DNA of 64,000 bases, from assembly GCF_000698575.1 (NCBI RefSeq), contig NZ_JFHD01000014.1, positions 100,110-164,109 of the forward strand. Direction: 5' to 3'. The translations under genes were made by a program, and so were the position numbers. Shown piece after piece: positions 46,365 to 55,417 of the stretch. Source of the stretch: Caballeronia zhejiangensis. Lineage in GTDB: Bacteria; Pseudomonadota; Gammaproteobacteria; Burkholderiales; Burkholderiaceae. Position 1 is the stretch's first letter. Every line of letters begins with the position of its first letter. The notes beneath the pieces were generated by a model. It saw only the letters and a program-made list of their open reading frames with translations. It ran no database searches and was not told where the DNA came from.

Positions 46365-47165
46365 ATGAACAAGACACGCGTCAAGGCGACGCTGGCCCAG
46401 GCCACGCTGATGGTGGGCATGTTGTCGGGAGTTGCATTGACGTTGCAGGGCTGCGCGCTCGCGGTCGTCGGTGCGGCGGCCGGCGGCACGTTGATCGCCA
46501 CGGATCGCCGCACGCTCGGCGCGCAGACCGAAGATCGCGAGATTCAGGTGAAGGCGCTTTCGCGGATCAACGAGAACGTGCCCGATACGTCGCATGTCAA
46601 CGTGACCGTGTTCAACCGGCGCGTGCTGCTGACGGGCGAAGTGCCGGACGATGCATCGAAGGCGAAGGCCGAGGCGGTGGTGCGCGACATCAATAACGTC
46701 GGCAGCATCGTCAACGAGCTGTCGGTGCAGGGCGCGAGTTCGTACTCATCGCGCGCGAACGATTCCTACCTTGAAGGACGCGTGAAGACTGCGATGGTCG
46801 GCGAGAAGGACTTGCACGCGAACGACTACAAGGTGGTGTGCGAGCGCAGTGTCGTTTATCTGATGGGGCTCGTCACGCCGGACGAAGGCGCGCATGGCGC
46901 GGATGTCGCCGCGCGCGTGCCGGGCGTCGAGCAGGTCGTGAAGGTGTTCCAGTACATCAAGCCTGAAGAGGCGCAAGCGTTGGAAGCGGCGGCCGCGTCG
47001 GGCACGAGCGTGGCGCCGGCGGCAAGCGCGCCGGCTGAGGCGACGGTTGGGACGGTGCCTGATTCGGGCGTGACGTCGCGTCCGCTCGATACGCAATCGC
47101 CCGCGCCCGTGAAGAACTCGGATGTGCGTCCGGGGAATGCCAATCCGGCTTCGACGGTGAAATGA
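46365..47165 (+). CDS. dolP: BON-domain outer-membrane lipoprotein (DolP/YraP-like)
   Basis: Supports outer-membrane integrity and the BAM complex in E. coli. The 266-residue precursor has a lipoprotein signal (lipobox LQGC, Cys about 30) and two BON domains (about 60-125 and 135-205). A C-terminal Ala/Pro/Ser-rich tail of about 60 residues is not present in E. coli DolP (191 aa). GGGGAACGGAG precedes the ATG. Its stop overlaps the cytochrome start (ATGA). Confidence 0.88.
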   Translation: MNKTRVKATLAQATLMVGMLSGVALTLQGCALAVVGAAAGGTLIATDRRTLGAQTEDREIQVKALSRINENVPDTSHVNVTVFNRRVLLTGEVPDDASKAKAEAVVRDINNVGSIVNELSVQGASSYSSRANDSYLEGRVKTAMVGEKDLHANDYKVVCERSVVYLMGLVTPDEGAHGADVAARVPGVEQVVKVFQYIKPEEAQALEAAAASGTSVAPAASAPAEATVGTVPDSGVTSRPLDTQSPAPVKNSDVRPGNANPASTVK

Positions 47166-47506
47166 ACATGATGCGTTCGATTGTCGGCGCGGTGATCGTT
47201 GCCGCGTCTTTTGGTGTGTCTGCTGCGGAGCAGACGGGTTCATCCGCGAATGCGATGGCGATCGCGCGCAGCAACGCGTGCATGGGTTGTCATGCGATCG
47301 ATCGCAAGCTTGTGGGGCCGTCGTTTCAACAGGTCGCCGAGAAGTACAAGGGCGATCCGCAGGCGAGCACGATGCTTGAAAAGAAGGTGAAGAACGGCGG
47401 CGCGGGGGTGTGGGGCTCGATTCCGATGCCTTCGCACCCGAAGATGAACGACGCGGATATCAAGACGGTCGTGTCTTGGATTCTGGCGGGGGCGCCGCAG
47501 AAGTGA
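47162..47506 (+). CDS. Periplasmic class I cytochrome c (c-551/c-552-like)
   Basis: Single-haem electron carrier. The 114-residue precursor has a signal peptide cleaved after about residue 22 (FGVSAA), the haem site CMGCH and the Met ligand in SIPMPSHPKM. ATGA overlap with dolP suggests coupling. Last gene before the tRNA. Confidence 0.9.
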   Translation: MNMMRSIVGAVIVAASFGVSAAEQTGSSANAMAIARSNACMGCHAIDRKLVGPSFQQVAEKYKGDPQASTMLEKKVKNGGAGVWGSIPMPSHPKMNDADIKTVVSWILAGAPQK

Positions 47507-47573
47507 GCGTTGATTGAAGTCGTCTGAAGGCTTGCCTGACGGCGATTTTGCTGTGGTACAATTTTGATTCGTT

Positions 47574-47649
<76 letters not shown>

Positions 47650-47660
47650 ATAAAATCAAA

Positions 47661-47691
47661 GGGTTACAGGCGTTTTGCCTGTAACCCTTTT
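47661..47691 (+). terminator. Terminator after tRNA-Ala
   Basis: Eleven-base perfect stem GGGTTACAGGC/GCCTGTAACCC (47661-47671 with 47677-47687) then TTTT. The following 47692-47884 has no supported gene. Confidence 0.9.
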
Positions 47692-47884
47692 CTCTTTACT
47701 GAGTCTGTGTAACCGTGGTGTAACCGGATTTCGTCGTAGTCGTTCCATGCAAATCAACAGGTTCAATTGGCCGACTGGAATGGGGTGCTGCGCGAACGGG
47801 CGTGGCTCACGATGCATCGGAAAGCCCCCGACGTGTTGCGGCGCGCTTACAGGATCTACCTATTGCAAGGGCTGCAACGGGTTT

Positions 47885-48643
47885 ATGGGCGATCTTTACT
47901 CACCACGCGAGCGCATTGCCGCTTCATTGCAGCTTTATGCGACATTGAAAGGATGTCTTGGCCGTAAGACTTGGACACCCGTCGAAGGCGCACTCATCAT
48001 GTCGGGTGTTCTCGCGCCAGAGGGCTGCGAAGAGATGCCGGATGGCGGGGTAGGGCTTGATGGCGAGAACCTCCCTAACGGCGGCCATCGACGCTTTCAC
48101 TGCGCGCGCCTAATCATGCGCGAATGGCATGAGTGGGCTAGCGAGGAGGAGAACGGGACTGTACCAACGAGGATGACGCCGCACCAGTTCATCGACTGGT
48201 TTGAGCGCGAAGAGATCGATACACCCTGGTTGGCATTGTTCATCGATGTCATTGTTGGAAAACCTGCGCCAGAGCAGATTGACTATATTCCATCACAGGT
48301 TGCCGAATACGCCGCAAAGTCGATGGCGATAGTCGACTCGATGCGCCAGGTGCTCAGTGAGGCGTCTCTGGGGGCGTTGCCCTCAAGCTCGCCAGAGGTG
48401 TCTGCCACCACTCGAAAGGCGGCACCACGTGTACCCATGCCGATTCCTGAGAATCGCGATTACCTGTCCACCGACGAGTTTGCGGCGGTGATGGCCGTTG
48501 GTCCACAATCAATTCGCAAGCGTTACTCCAGCGATGGAAGCTATCACGGAGTTCGGCCCGTCAAGCTGGCGAACCGTCGCGTGCTGTGGCCGGTTGAAGC
48601 TGTGAGGCAGTTGCGCAACGGCGGCGTTGTCGACGAGGGATAG
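47885..48643 (+). CDS. Island protein of unknown function with C-terminal DNA-binding-like segment
   Basis: Start ATG at 47885 (252 residues); the frame is open 70 codons further upstream, but that part is cysteine-rich and not protein-like. The C-terminal 55 residues (YLSTDEFAAVMAVGPQSIRK, then RRVLWPVEAVRQL) resemble excisionase or MerR-type winged helices. The N-terminal 200 residues are acidic without recognised domain. As first gene beside the tRNA it could control element excision; that is conjecture. Confidence 0.6.
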   Translation: MGDLYSPRERIAASLQLYATLKGCLGRKTWTPVEGALIMSGVLAPEGCEEMPDGGVGLDGENLPNGGHRRFHCARLIMREWHEWASEEENGTVPTRMTPHQFIDWFEREEIDTPWLALFIDVIVGKPAPEQIDYIPSQVAEYAAKSMAIVDSMRQVLSEASLGALPSSSPEVSATTRKAAPRVPMPIPENRDYLSTDEFAAVMAVGPQSIRKRYSSDGSYHGVRPVKLANRRVLWPVEAVRQLRNGGVVDEG

Positions 48644-48666
48644 TCCCCTGCAGGGGGATTCGTCTT

Positions 48667-48846
48667 TTATGCTGCATTGCGAATATCAAGCGCCTTGTAC
48701 ACCCCGGGCATCCGCCCTTTTCGACCCATCCCGGCCAAGTGAATCTTGGCGACGCTGAGTTCGCTATTCCGATTAAGGCAAGCCTCTTCCAACGCAAGAG
48801 GGAGGGTATAGCGTTGCGCGTCAACATGCCTAAATTGGCTGGGGCT
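48667..48846 (-). pseudogene. Start-less coding remnant after mcrC
   Basis: Sixty codons lie open in a frame different from mcrC, overlapping its last 17 bases, with no normal start. The peptide reads like a genuine C-terminus (for example LALEEACLNRNSELSVAKIH and GRMPGVYKALDIRNAA, with natural composition). It is either the tail of a lost gene or an extension of mcrC broken by a frameshift. Confidence 0.4.
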
Positions 48847-49900
48847 CTACCAGCGACCTTAGGGTTGCGCAAATTGTCGCGATCTCGCCACCGAGATCAA
48901 CCGTCGTAAATCGGAGACGGTGTCCCTGAACGGTGCATGATTCGTCCACGTGCTCACCCACTGATGGATGAAGGAGCGTCCCTTCAGCATGCTCGGCATG
49001 CCTGTCGCCGCCGCCCGTCTGGCTTCGCAGGTAGGTAAAGACCTGATAGATGTCACCACTACGAAACTTCTCGCTGCCAAATTGGTTGGAGCGCAGAATC
49101 GTTTTGAACTTCGTATCGATCACAATACGTCGATCGGTCAACCGGCTATCGATTACAAGATCAGCTTGCATGCCGGGAAGCAAGGGACGCAAACCTGACG
49201 TTGGTGCATGGATTGGCCAGTCCAGCTGCTTCTGCGGCCGGACCCACCACTCTCGTGCAGGGAGCTGATGAGCATAAAAACCGGCGACGGCTTTCTCAAA
49301 TATGTAAGGCAGCATGCGATCGTCCCGGCGAAGGCGCGCAATGTATGAGTTTCCGGCCTCTTCGGTAGGAAGTCGGGGATCCAATACCAAACCCGAAACC
49401 GCCAGCAATGCACGGTCCTCGGCATCATTTCTCCCGATTTGCTCTCGCGCCATTTCCGACCTGGCTGGACGGCGGTACGAGACCCCGAGCCGACCAAGCT
49501 CCGATGCCAACTGGACGCAACGGTGGGATAGCTTGGTTTCCCCCACGATTGATGCTGCGTAAGTGAGCGCATAGCGGACCAGTTGGTTTCTCGGCGTGTC
49601 CGCTGTTGGCTCTTCGAAGCGACAAATAATTCGCCCCTGTCGAAGCTCATCCGAGCACAGGGTCTGGACGAGATCGATGCGCCCTCGTACTCGTGTTAGT
49701 CGTGCCTCACGGGTCTGATAGGCGCGTGTCAGATTACGTCTAATTCGACGCTCCACAAGCCAGACCAGCAGGCGCCCGAGCAGTTCGGGGATATCGTCCT
49801 CATCGGCTATCGCTACGGGGAGCTGGCTCGAGAACTCGGCCAGGTTGTGCGCGTAGGAGAGCAGAAACCAGAGATTCTTAATGGGGATCGGGTGCGACAT
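48830..49900 (-). CDS. mcrC: McrC-like subunit of a McrBC restriction system
   Basis: Endonuclease subunit of a two-part NTP-dependent restriction system cutting modified DNA. The 356-residue product starts PIPIKNLWFLLSYA, the McrC opening. It has the PD-(D/E)xK-type segment MQADLVIDSRLTDRRIVIDT followed by KFK (about 245-268). Length is like E. coli McrC (348). It lies 19 bases after the mcrB-like gene on the same strand. Confidence 0.88.
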   Translation of the reverse strand: MSHPIPIKNLWFLLSYAHNLAEFSSQLPVAIADEDDIPELLGRLLVWLVERRIRRNLTRAYQTREARLTRVRGRIDLVQTLCSDELRQGRIICRFEEPTADTPRNQLVRYALTYAASIVGETKLSHRCVQLASELGRLGVSYRRPARSEMAREQIGRNDAEDRALLAVSGLVLDPRLPTEEAGNSYIARLRRDDRMLPYIFEKAVAGFYAHQLPAREWWVRPQKQLDWPIHAPTSGLRPLLPGMQADLVIDSRLTDRRIVIDTKFKTILRSNQFGSEKFRSGDIYQVFTYLRSQTGGGDRHAEHAEGTLLHPSVGEHVDESCTVQGHRLRFTTVDLGGEIATICATLRSLVEPQPI

Positions 49901-49919
49901 GTCCGTGCTCCCGATTCCA

Positions 49920-52142
49920 TTAAAGATTGGTTAGCAGCTCGTCGATGGCCTCTTTGACCTTTGGCGGATTGTCGTACCAGTACTCCCGCAGAAGCGGCTC
50001 AAGCTCACTCTTCACGATTTCACCAAACCATGCGCCAACTTCCTCAATCGGCTTGTCCCTCGGTGGTGTGACGAAGCTGTGCCCGATGCAGAACTGGTCG
50101 CCAAGCGACTGGTCGCTCGCAATACGCTGATTCAGACGTTCCATACGTTCGGCAATATCGACAACTGCAGCCTCCGAAAAACCGGCGTGGGTTCTACACC
50201 AGTCACGCCACGGCGAGCCAAGTGCCGGTCTCAGAGTCGCAAACGCAAATCGACGGCGCAGCGCCAAGTCAATCAGCGCCAGCGAGCGGTCTGCGATATT
50301 CATTGTCCCGATTACATACAGATTCGGAGGGATGTAAATCCGCTCATCCGGCGAGCGAGCGTAAGCAGGCCTGAGCGCTTCATCCGTACGTCGCTTGTCA
50401 TGTTCGAGGAGGGTTAGCATCTCACCGAAAACCTGTGCAGGATTGCCGCGATTAATCTCCTCTATCACCACAACGAATGGCGAGGGATCCGCTTGTGCTT
50501 CACTGATTGCTTCGAGAAAGACGCCATCGATGAGGTCCAGCCGGCCATCTGCACCGGGGCGCCAGCCGCGAACAAAGTCTTCATAGGACAATGATGGTTG
50601 AAACTGCAAGGAAACCAATCGACTGGTGCTTCGTGCACCCAGCAGGGCATAGCCCAGTCGCTTGGCCAGCCATGTCTTGCCAGTTCCCGGAGGACCTTGA
50701 AGGATGAGATTGTGCTTGCGCTTGAGCAACTCAAGCATCGCCTTGAGTTCGTCCTCAGGAACAAAGCACCCATCGTCGACAATGGCCTGTATGCTGTAAT
50801 TAGGTGCGACGATTAGCCCGTTGTCGCCCACCACCTGCGGACCACTGAAAGTTTCGGCGTCCGTCTCAGCCTTCTTGGCGTGGATTTGCCAGCGAGCCTC
50901 AAAATCCTCCGGGAGTGCAGCCGCGTAGTCCTCCCCGTCTTCGGTCAGTACGAGTCGTACGTGCCCCGTCGAGCTATCGGAGCGAACTAGACCCACCATT
51001 CTGGCCCAGGCGATGATGTATGAGCCCGGCTGAGTGGTTGTCCAAGTGGGCACCAGTTCCTGCAGTCTGCTGGCGAGCTCTTGATGTGCGATACCATCCG
51101 GCGTCTGTGACAGCCAAAGCAGCAAATGCCCCATGCCGAAGACGCGACCAATCAACGGCCCGCGCAGGGCATCAGCTGGGTCGGGCGCTGTGAGTATGTC
51201 TATACCGCGTGTGGTAGGACGATACGCACCATCCGTCAACGTGATCAGTCCGAGACCTCCCTGCGCCTGCGAAATGACGTTGACAGCGCTCGTGCTCTTT
51301 TGCAACTGCGGGGCCTCCTGCATGATGACCGAGATAAGGTCGTCACGGCTCAGCCCTTGCTCCGTCTCACGAACCACCGCCACGAGGAGGCTGACGTTGT
51401 CGCTTACGCACGTAAGACTCCTACGTTGAGCCTCCGCGGGCAAAAATGAGATTTCAGGAATGTCGACGGCTTCGCGTGTCACCTTCGGTTGTTCGACAGC
51501 ACCTTCATCTGGATGATCGATGTAGGTCTGCCAGAGGTACCATGTCAGGACCGATTGATCGACAGATTCTTCTACCGTAGCGGGTTGCCCAAGGACTTGG
51601 CGCAGATGATCACGGATAACTGCATGTTGAGCGACGAAATCGCCGTGAATCGGCCGCAGTCCAAGAAGTCGCTGCACTTGCCAGATGCGACGGGCATTCA
51701 TCAGACATACCATGTCGTCTGGAAATATGGCGGCGAAAAGACGGATCAGTCGTGCTTTGGGGCGGCGCTTCGCATATTGTTTTGTAGCGATCCACGCAAG
51801 AATCCGCTTATAGAGAGCATCAAGATACTCGCCACGCGCCTCGGCATCGCCCGGCAGCACAGCGTCGCGCTCGTTAAGCAGGTCGGATGCAAGTTCTATA
51901 TCGGTGAGCGCGCCAGTCACCGTGACAGAATTACCAGAGCCGATGTTGGCAATCGGATTGTCATTCCAGAGCTTTGCTTGAAAGTCTGGTGTTAGCCATG
52001 TGTCGCTGGACGCGCCTTTTACGAGGCGGAGTTGCTCGGTGTAGCGATGACGCCATTCTGTGGCCCATTGCTGGGCAGCGTAACTCTTAAATCCGGTCTG
52101 CCATATTTCCCGCAGTTGGTCGTCGCTCAGAATAGTCGTCAT
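49920..52142 (-). CDS. mcrB: McrB-like AAA+ GTPase with atypical N-terminus
   Basis: Motor and recognition subunit of the McrBC module. The 740-residue product has Walker A GPPGTGKT at 483-490, the Walker B region VVVIEEINRGN (about 557-567) and MNIADRS at 614-620, close to the MNTADRS guanine motif of McrB. The first 440 residues do not resemble the DUF3578 modified-base-binding domain of E. coli McrB. They read as an unknown helical region (1-230) and a winged-helix-like repair or restriction segment (about 240-410). Target specificity is therefore unknown and probably different. Confidence 0.85.
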   Translation of the reverse strand: MTTILSDDQLREIWQTGFKSYAAQQWATEWRHRYTEQLRLVKGASSDTWLTPDFQAKLWNDNPIANIGSGNSVTVTGALTDIELASDLLNERDAVLPGDAEARGEYLDALYKRILAWIATKQYAKRRPKARLIRLFAAIFPDDMVCLMNARRIWQVQRLLGLRPIHGDFVAQHAVIRDHLRQVLGQPATVEESVDQSVLTWYLWQTYIDHPDEGAVEQPKVTREAVDIPEISFLPAEAQRRSLTCVSDNVSLLVAVVRETEQGLSRDDLISVIMQEAPQLQKSTSAVNVISQAQGGLGLITLTDGAYRPTTRGIDILTAPDPADALRGPLIGRVFGMGHLLLWLSQTPDGIAHQELASRLQELVPTWTTTQPGSYIIAWARMVGLVRSDSSTGHVRLVLTEDGEDYAAALPEDFEARWQIHAKKAETDAETFSGPQVVGDNGLIVAPNYSIQAIVDDGCFVPEDELKAMLELLKRKHNLILQGPPGTGKTWLAKRLGYALLGARSTSRLVSLQFQPSLSYEDFVRGWRPGADGRLDLIDGVFLEAISEAQADPSPFVVVIEEINRGNPAQVFGEMLTLLEHDKRRTDEALRPAYARSPDERIYIPPNLYVIGTMNIADRSLALIDLALRRRFAFATLRPALGSPWRDWCRTHAGFSEAAVVDIAERMERLNQRIASDQSLGDQFCIGHSFVTPPRDKPIEEVGAWFGEIVKSELEPLLREYWYDNPPKVKEAIDELLTNL

Positions 52143-52473
52143 ATCGTTCTATTGGGTCGGTCCAGATTGCAATAAGCGAAGCTCAATAAGTATAAGGGAC
52201 AAGGGCGCCCGGGGTGTCTCGGAACGCACGCGAACTATTTTGGCGATTGAGCGGTCGAGCAGCCCTCGTTTTACGCAGGGGCGACGACTGGATCAACGCA
52301 TTGCAGGTCCCGATGTCCAGTGTCAGTGACGAAAGCGGCCTTCGAATTGCGCTGTCTTTTAAAGCGCGAACGTCCCTTCCCGGCCCGTTCTGCGCCGTCG
52401 AGGTCAACAATGGGTCCGCACAGAGATCGCTGCGTCGCATACCCACAGCGTCCGAATACGCCATCAAATTCGC
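52143..52473. other. Intergenic region upstream of mcrB
   Basis: About 330 bases. Several overlapping frames on both strands but none with start signal or protein-like composition. No regulatory motif recognised. Confidence 0.35.
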
Positions 52474-53316
52474 TCAATCTGAACCGACCGGCGCGTTCTC
52501 GCCATCGAGACCTTTAATGACAGCATTCCGGATTAATCGTTCGATTATCTGTCGCCTCGTAAGGCCATACCGTTCGACTAACGCCTCCAATTGATCGCGA
52601 ACTTCTTCATGCAATGCGAAATTACTTTGCTTCTTGCCTTTGAGATTTGCTCTTACCTGCTGTCGCTTGATCTCCTTCTTGATTTTCTCTATGTGAAGCA
52701 GCTTTGCATCGAGGCTGAAATCTAATGTGTCAAGAAAAAACAAAATATCATTGATATTTACGAATTTTGATGTCGCTTTCAAATGGCGCCCATGTTCTTT
52801 TCGATACCACGCCCACGCTGCCTCACAGCGCTTCTTCTCGTCGCGCTCTCCGAACCATGAGTAATAGTGATCGAGGTCAGTGTGCCGAATCCAATCTTCC
52901 TTCAAGTGATCCAGTAGCCGTTTTTTTTCGGAAATAGCTGCTTGCCACGAATCGAATAACGCAATCAGGGCGTCCTCCTGATTCAATTTTGCTGGATATA
53001 TGATATTCCGCCAGCCATCCTTGCTCTTTAGTATGAAAAAGATCCAATTAATCTTTCTGGAATCTTTTATAAACCATCTAAGGTCATCCATCGGTAAAAC
53101 GAACCTTTCCTTTTCATCGTAAAGTGCGCCCTCAAGGTCGAGTTCGTGAATAGCGCGGGTCATGTCCCTAAACATGGCTCCAGTGCCGTACAGGTCTATG
53201 TTCAATCCGTTTAATTTCAAATCCTCTACGCTGCGTCTGTCGCGCAAGGACATCCACAGCCAGGCTACCGTCCGGTCATCTAGCGTCCAATGAGTTTTCG
53301 GGAGTACAGCACGCAA
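52474..53316 (-). CDS. Unknown protein with C-terminal ribbon-helix-helix-like segment
   Basis: A 280-residue soluble, charged protein, rich in Lys, Asp and Trp, low GC for this genome. The middle (about 105-215) is helical and Trp-rich (HTDLDHYYSWFGERDEKKR). The last 45 residues, ALHEEVRDQLEALVERYGL then TRRQIIERLIRNAV, look like a MetJ/Arc-type DNA-binding domain. I do not recognise the family. It is separate from mcrBC by 330 bases but on the same strand. Confidence 0.7.
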   Translation of the reverse strand: MRAVLPKTHWTLDDRTVAWLWMSLRDRRSVEDLKLNGLNIDLYGTGAMFRDMTRAIHELDLEGALYDEKERFVLPMDDLRWFIKDSRKINWIFFILKSKDGWRNIIYPAKLNQEDALIALFDSWQAAISEKKRLLDHLKEDWIRHTDLDHYYSWFGERDEKKRCEAAWAWYRKEHGRHLKATSKFVNINDILFFLDTLDFSLDAKLLHIEKIKKEIKRQQVRANLKGKKQSNFALHEEVRDQLEALVERYGLTRRQIIERLIRNAVIKGLDGENAPVGSD

Positions 53317-53430
53317 TGTGCTGCGGCCATCTGAGTTTCCGAAAATCTATTGCCATTTATATTTGATAGTCAATGTTAATTGATGGCCCAGCTATTTCGC
53401 GCGGGGAAAATACACATAGGAAATGCAACA

Positions 53431-53505
53431 GAAATACATTGCAAATACATCTGAACTATACGAGAAGTATGCTAGAAATTGCATGGAAATACATCGCAAA
53501 TATGC
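53431..53505. repeat. Two iteron-like direct repeats
   Basis: GAAATACATTGCAAATACAT (53431-53450) and GAAATACATCGCAAATATGC (53486-53505), identical at 16 of 20 positions, 55 bases apart (about five helical turns). Confidence 0.6.
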
Positions 53506-53873
53506 TCGTTCGTGGTGCTGAGATGCCGTTGTGTAGGGCGGTTGGGTGCGACAGACAAAAACTTATAGCTGTCTTCCGCGCCGAGTGTCGTTGGCATCTA
53601 CGCTGTGACACTCGGCATAGCCTCGATCGCTGTAGACCGTCATCGCGCTTGGGATGGCTTGGTGCAGTCGTCAGGAGCAAATCCGTGCGCCTTGCCGCCG
53701 TCGCCACACCATGCGCCGATCCGCGGCCTATAAATCGGGCGTTGAAAGAGCTTTCCCGGAGCCCGTCCCCGTACGGTGACTACGTAATAACTTTGGCGAG
53801 GCAGGAGACCAAGGAGTAAATCCCCGGGGAAAAGCGACGCAATCGACACGCCGAGATAACAGCCACTAATTCG

Positions 53874-53901
53874 CTGGAGATGGGGAATCCCCCATTTCCA
53901 G
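53874..53901. repeat. 28-bp palindrome, possible nicking hairpin
   Basis: Arms CTGGAGATGGGG and CCCCATTTCCAG pair over 12 bases with one G-T, loop AATC. HUH endonucleases nick at or next to such hairpins. Confidence 0.65.
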
Positions 53902-54247
53902 TCGTATCTACGGTTGTTGAAAAGAATAGGGCGCTTTTATGCATAAGTCGGTATATGCATAGAAAACCATTGTAGCCAAGGGATTTTTCGTCGTAGTCAC
54001 TCGATGGGTATCATGGAAAAGTGTGCTTTTTTTTTCTTTTTTATTGAAACCTTCCGATGCTTTCTTTGTAATAAGTATGCGTTTAATAAAAGAAAATGTC
54101 GATCTATTGAATAATAAGATGTCGAAACACACAAAAGGCATAAGTGGTGACTAATCGCAAAGGTAATAAGCAAGAAGCCGATAGGCTGAGATAATAAAGT
54201 ATCGTTCATGTTGATCGATTGGTGATAACCACTCAACAGGATCGATC

Positions 54248-54817
54248 ATGAAGATTCGCTACAACGAACGACAAAAAAAGAAGGTGCTTGAGCTTGAGGA
54301 AGGGATGTTTGAGTGGCGTTCACGCCATCTCATCATCAGCGTGACTTTTAACTACAAGCCTGAATATCGGCATCGAATGACGTTTGATGATGTTTGTCAT
54401 CATCGAGATAAATTCATCAGCAACATGAAGATGAATGGTCTCTTGGGAAAGATTAACGGTTATGCGTGGAAAATAGAGGAGGGGGATATCTCCGGTGGCT
54501 TACATATTCACTGGATTTTCTTTTACGACGGAAAGTACCGACAGGATGTCCTGATCGCTCGTAGCTTGATCGACTACTGGTCTGAGCGGATCACGCGAGG
54601 TATGGGCGATGGCTGGAATAGCAACCATCGAAAGGAGCGTTATGAAGAGCGTGGACATGGGATCGGTGTCGGCCAGATCGACCGTAACGACATGGTCAGA
54701 CGAGATGCGCTGAGGAAAAACCTCGAGTACTTGACGAAGGCCTGTAGTTACCCGGCGACGCGTACCAATCGCTACCGGCACATGTTCGGTGCCAGTCAGC
54801 TTCCCAGGCCGAGATGA
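54248..54817 (+). CDS. HUH-type replication protein, inovirus Gp2/YagK-YfjJ-like
   Basis: Probable rolling-circle initiator or satellite-phage Rep. The 189-residue product has LHIHWIFFYDG with the paired His86 and His88 (HUH motif) and a later NLEYLTKAC with Tyr161 and Lys164 in the position of the nicking tyrosine. YagK/YfjJ and inovirus Gp2 proteins show this arrangement. CAGGATCGATC precedes the ATG, with little Shine-Dalgarno. Codon use is AT-rich compared with the core, a sign of transfer. It sits beside an origin-like region. Confidence 0.75.
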   Translation: MKIRYNERQKKKVLELEEGMFEWRSRHLIISVTFNYKPEYRHRMTFDDVCHHRDKFISNMKMNGLLGKINGYAWKIEEGDISGGLHIHWIFFYDGKYRQDVLIARSLIDYWSERITRGMGDGWNSNHRKERYEERGHGIGVGQIDRNDMVRRDALRKNLEYLTKACSYPATRTNRYRHMFGASQLPRPR

Positions 54818-54934
54818 GATGGCTGCGCGTCCCTGGCCTATGGGCTTGATTCGTAGCGCGGGCCGAGTTGCCGCAGGGACTTGTGCCAGACGAGTAAAAG
54901 TCTGCCACGGCATTCGACTGCCAGACCAAAGCGA

Positions 54935-54951
54935 TGTACGATTGACGTACA
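54935..54951. promoter_or_regulatory. Operator-like palindrome upstream of the HigA-like gene
   Basis: Perfect TGTACG-ATTGA-CGTACA, 72 bases before the start. A TTGACG (-35 like) lies within it, so a bound repressor would block the promoter. HigA-type antitoxins bind such sites. Confidence 0.55.
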
Positions 54952-55022
54952 ACGTCTAGGCTACGTGCCGAGATACGAAGTGGCGGCGCGGACGCAAGCG
55001 GCTTGCCAATTGCGAGGCTCAT

Positions 55023-55340
55023 ATGGCCGCTATGGCCCATCACCCAGGCGTAGTTCTCGCGAAACGGCTCGCTGCCTTAGGCGTGACTCCGACTGAATTG
55101 GCACGCCAATTGGGAGTTCCGGCCAACCGAATTAGCCAGATCGTCAAGGGCAAGCGGGGAATCACGGGCGACTCCGCACTTCGGCTTGCCCATTGGTTCG
55201 GCAACGAGCCGCACTTCTGGATGGGCTTGCAGGCTCAATATGACCTTGAGCTTGCTGAAGCAGAATCGGGATCGGCCATCAGGGCGCTTCCTAGGTGCAA
55301 TTGCAGCCGCAAGGCCAACAATCACGCGCAAGATGCCTAG
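55023..55340 (+). CDS. HigA-like XRE antitoxin/repressor, without adjacent toxin
   Basis: DNA-binding antitoxin of the HigA/VapI group. The 105-residue product starts HPGVVLAKRLAALGVTPTELA and continues with an XRE helix-turn-helix (NRISQIVKGKRGITGDSALRLAHWFG), ending QYDLELAE and an unusual basic tail. HigB normally lies directly upstream; here the 205 upstream bases hold no toxin frame and none follows. It may have become a plain regulator of the defence-like operon that starts 77 bases downstream. Confidence 0.85.
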   Translation: MAAMAHHPGVVLAKRLAALGVTPTELARQLGVPANRISQIVKGKRGITGDSALRLAHWFGNEPHFWMGLQAQYDLELAEAESGSAIRALPRCNCSRKANNHAQDA

Positions 55341-55408
55341 GGACGCACCATGACAGAATCGAAAGTAACTTTCCTGCGCATTAGCTTCGGTGTCGCGCGG
55401 GTTTAGCA

Positions 55409-55416
55409 GGGGGGGG
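55409..55416 (+). promoter_or_regulatory. G8 tract forming the ribosome binding site of the endonuclease-like gene
   Basis: Eight G directly before CATG; the only purine-rich sequence available as Shine-Dalgarno. A change of tract length would shift spacing to the start codon. The region also has an 18-codon open frame (ATG at 55349, stop TAG at 55403-55405) that could be a leader peptide. Confidence 0.4.
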
Positions 55417-55417
55417 C

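Larger units (their letters stand above)
53317..54247. other. Origin-like non-coding region before the HUH Rep gene
   Basis: About 930 bases without a credible gene. In order: two direct repeats at 53431 and 53486, a GC-rich hairpin at 53821-53830 (TCCCCGGGGA), a 12-bp-arm palindrome at 53874-53901, two TATGCATA palindromes (53938-53945 and 53954-53961), and roughly 290 bases strongly AT-rich with a T9-C-T6 run near 54027. Immediately after comes a HUH replication-initiator-like gene. Together these are the parts of a rolling-circle or theta origin. No experiment supports this. Confidence 0.45.

Noticed and set aside
53373..53819. Plus-strand frame of 148 codons in the origin-like gap
   Set aside because: No start signal, crosses the direct repeats, and composition is not protein-like.
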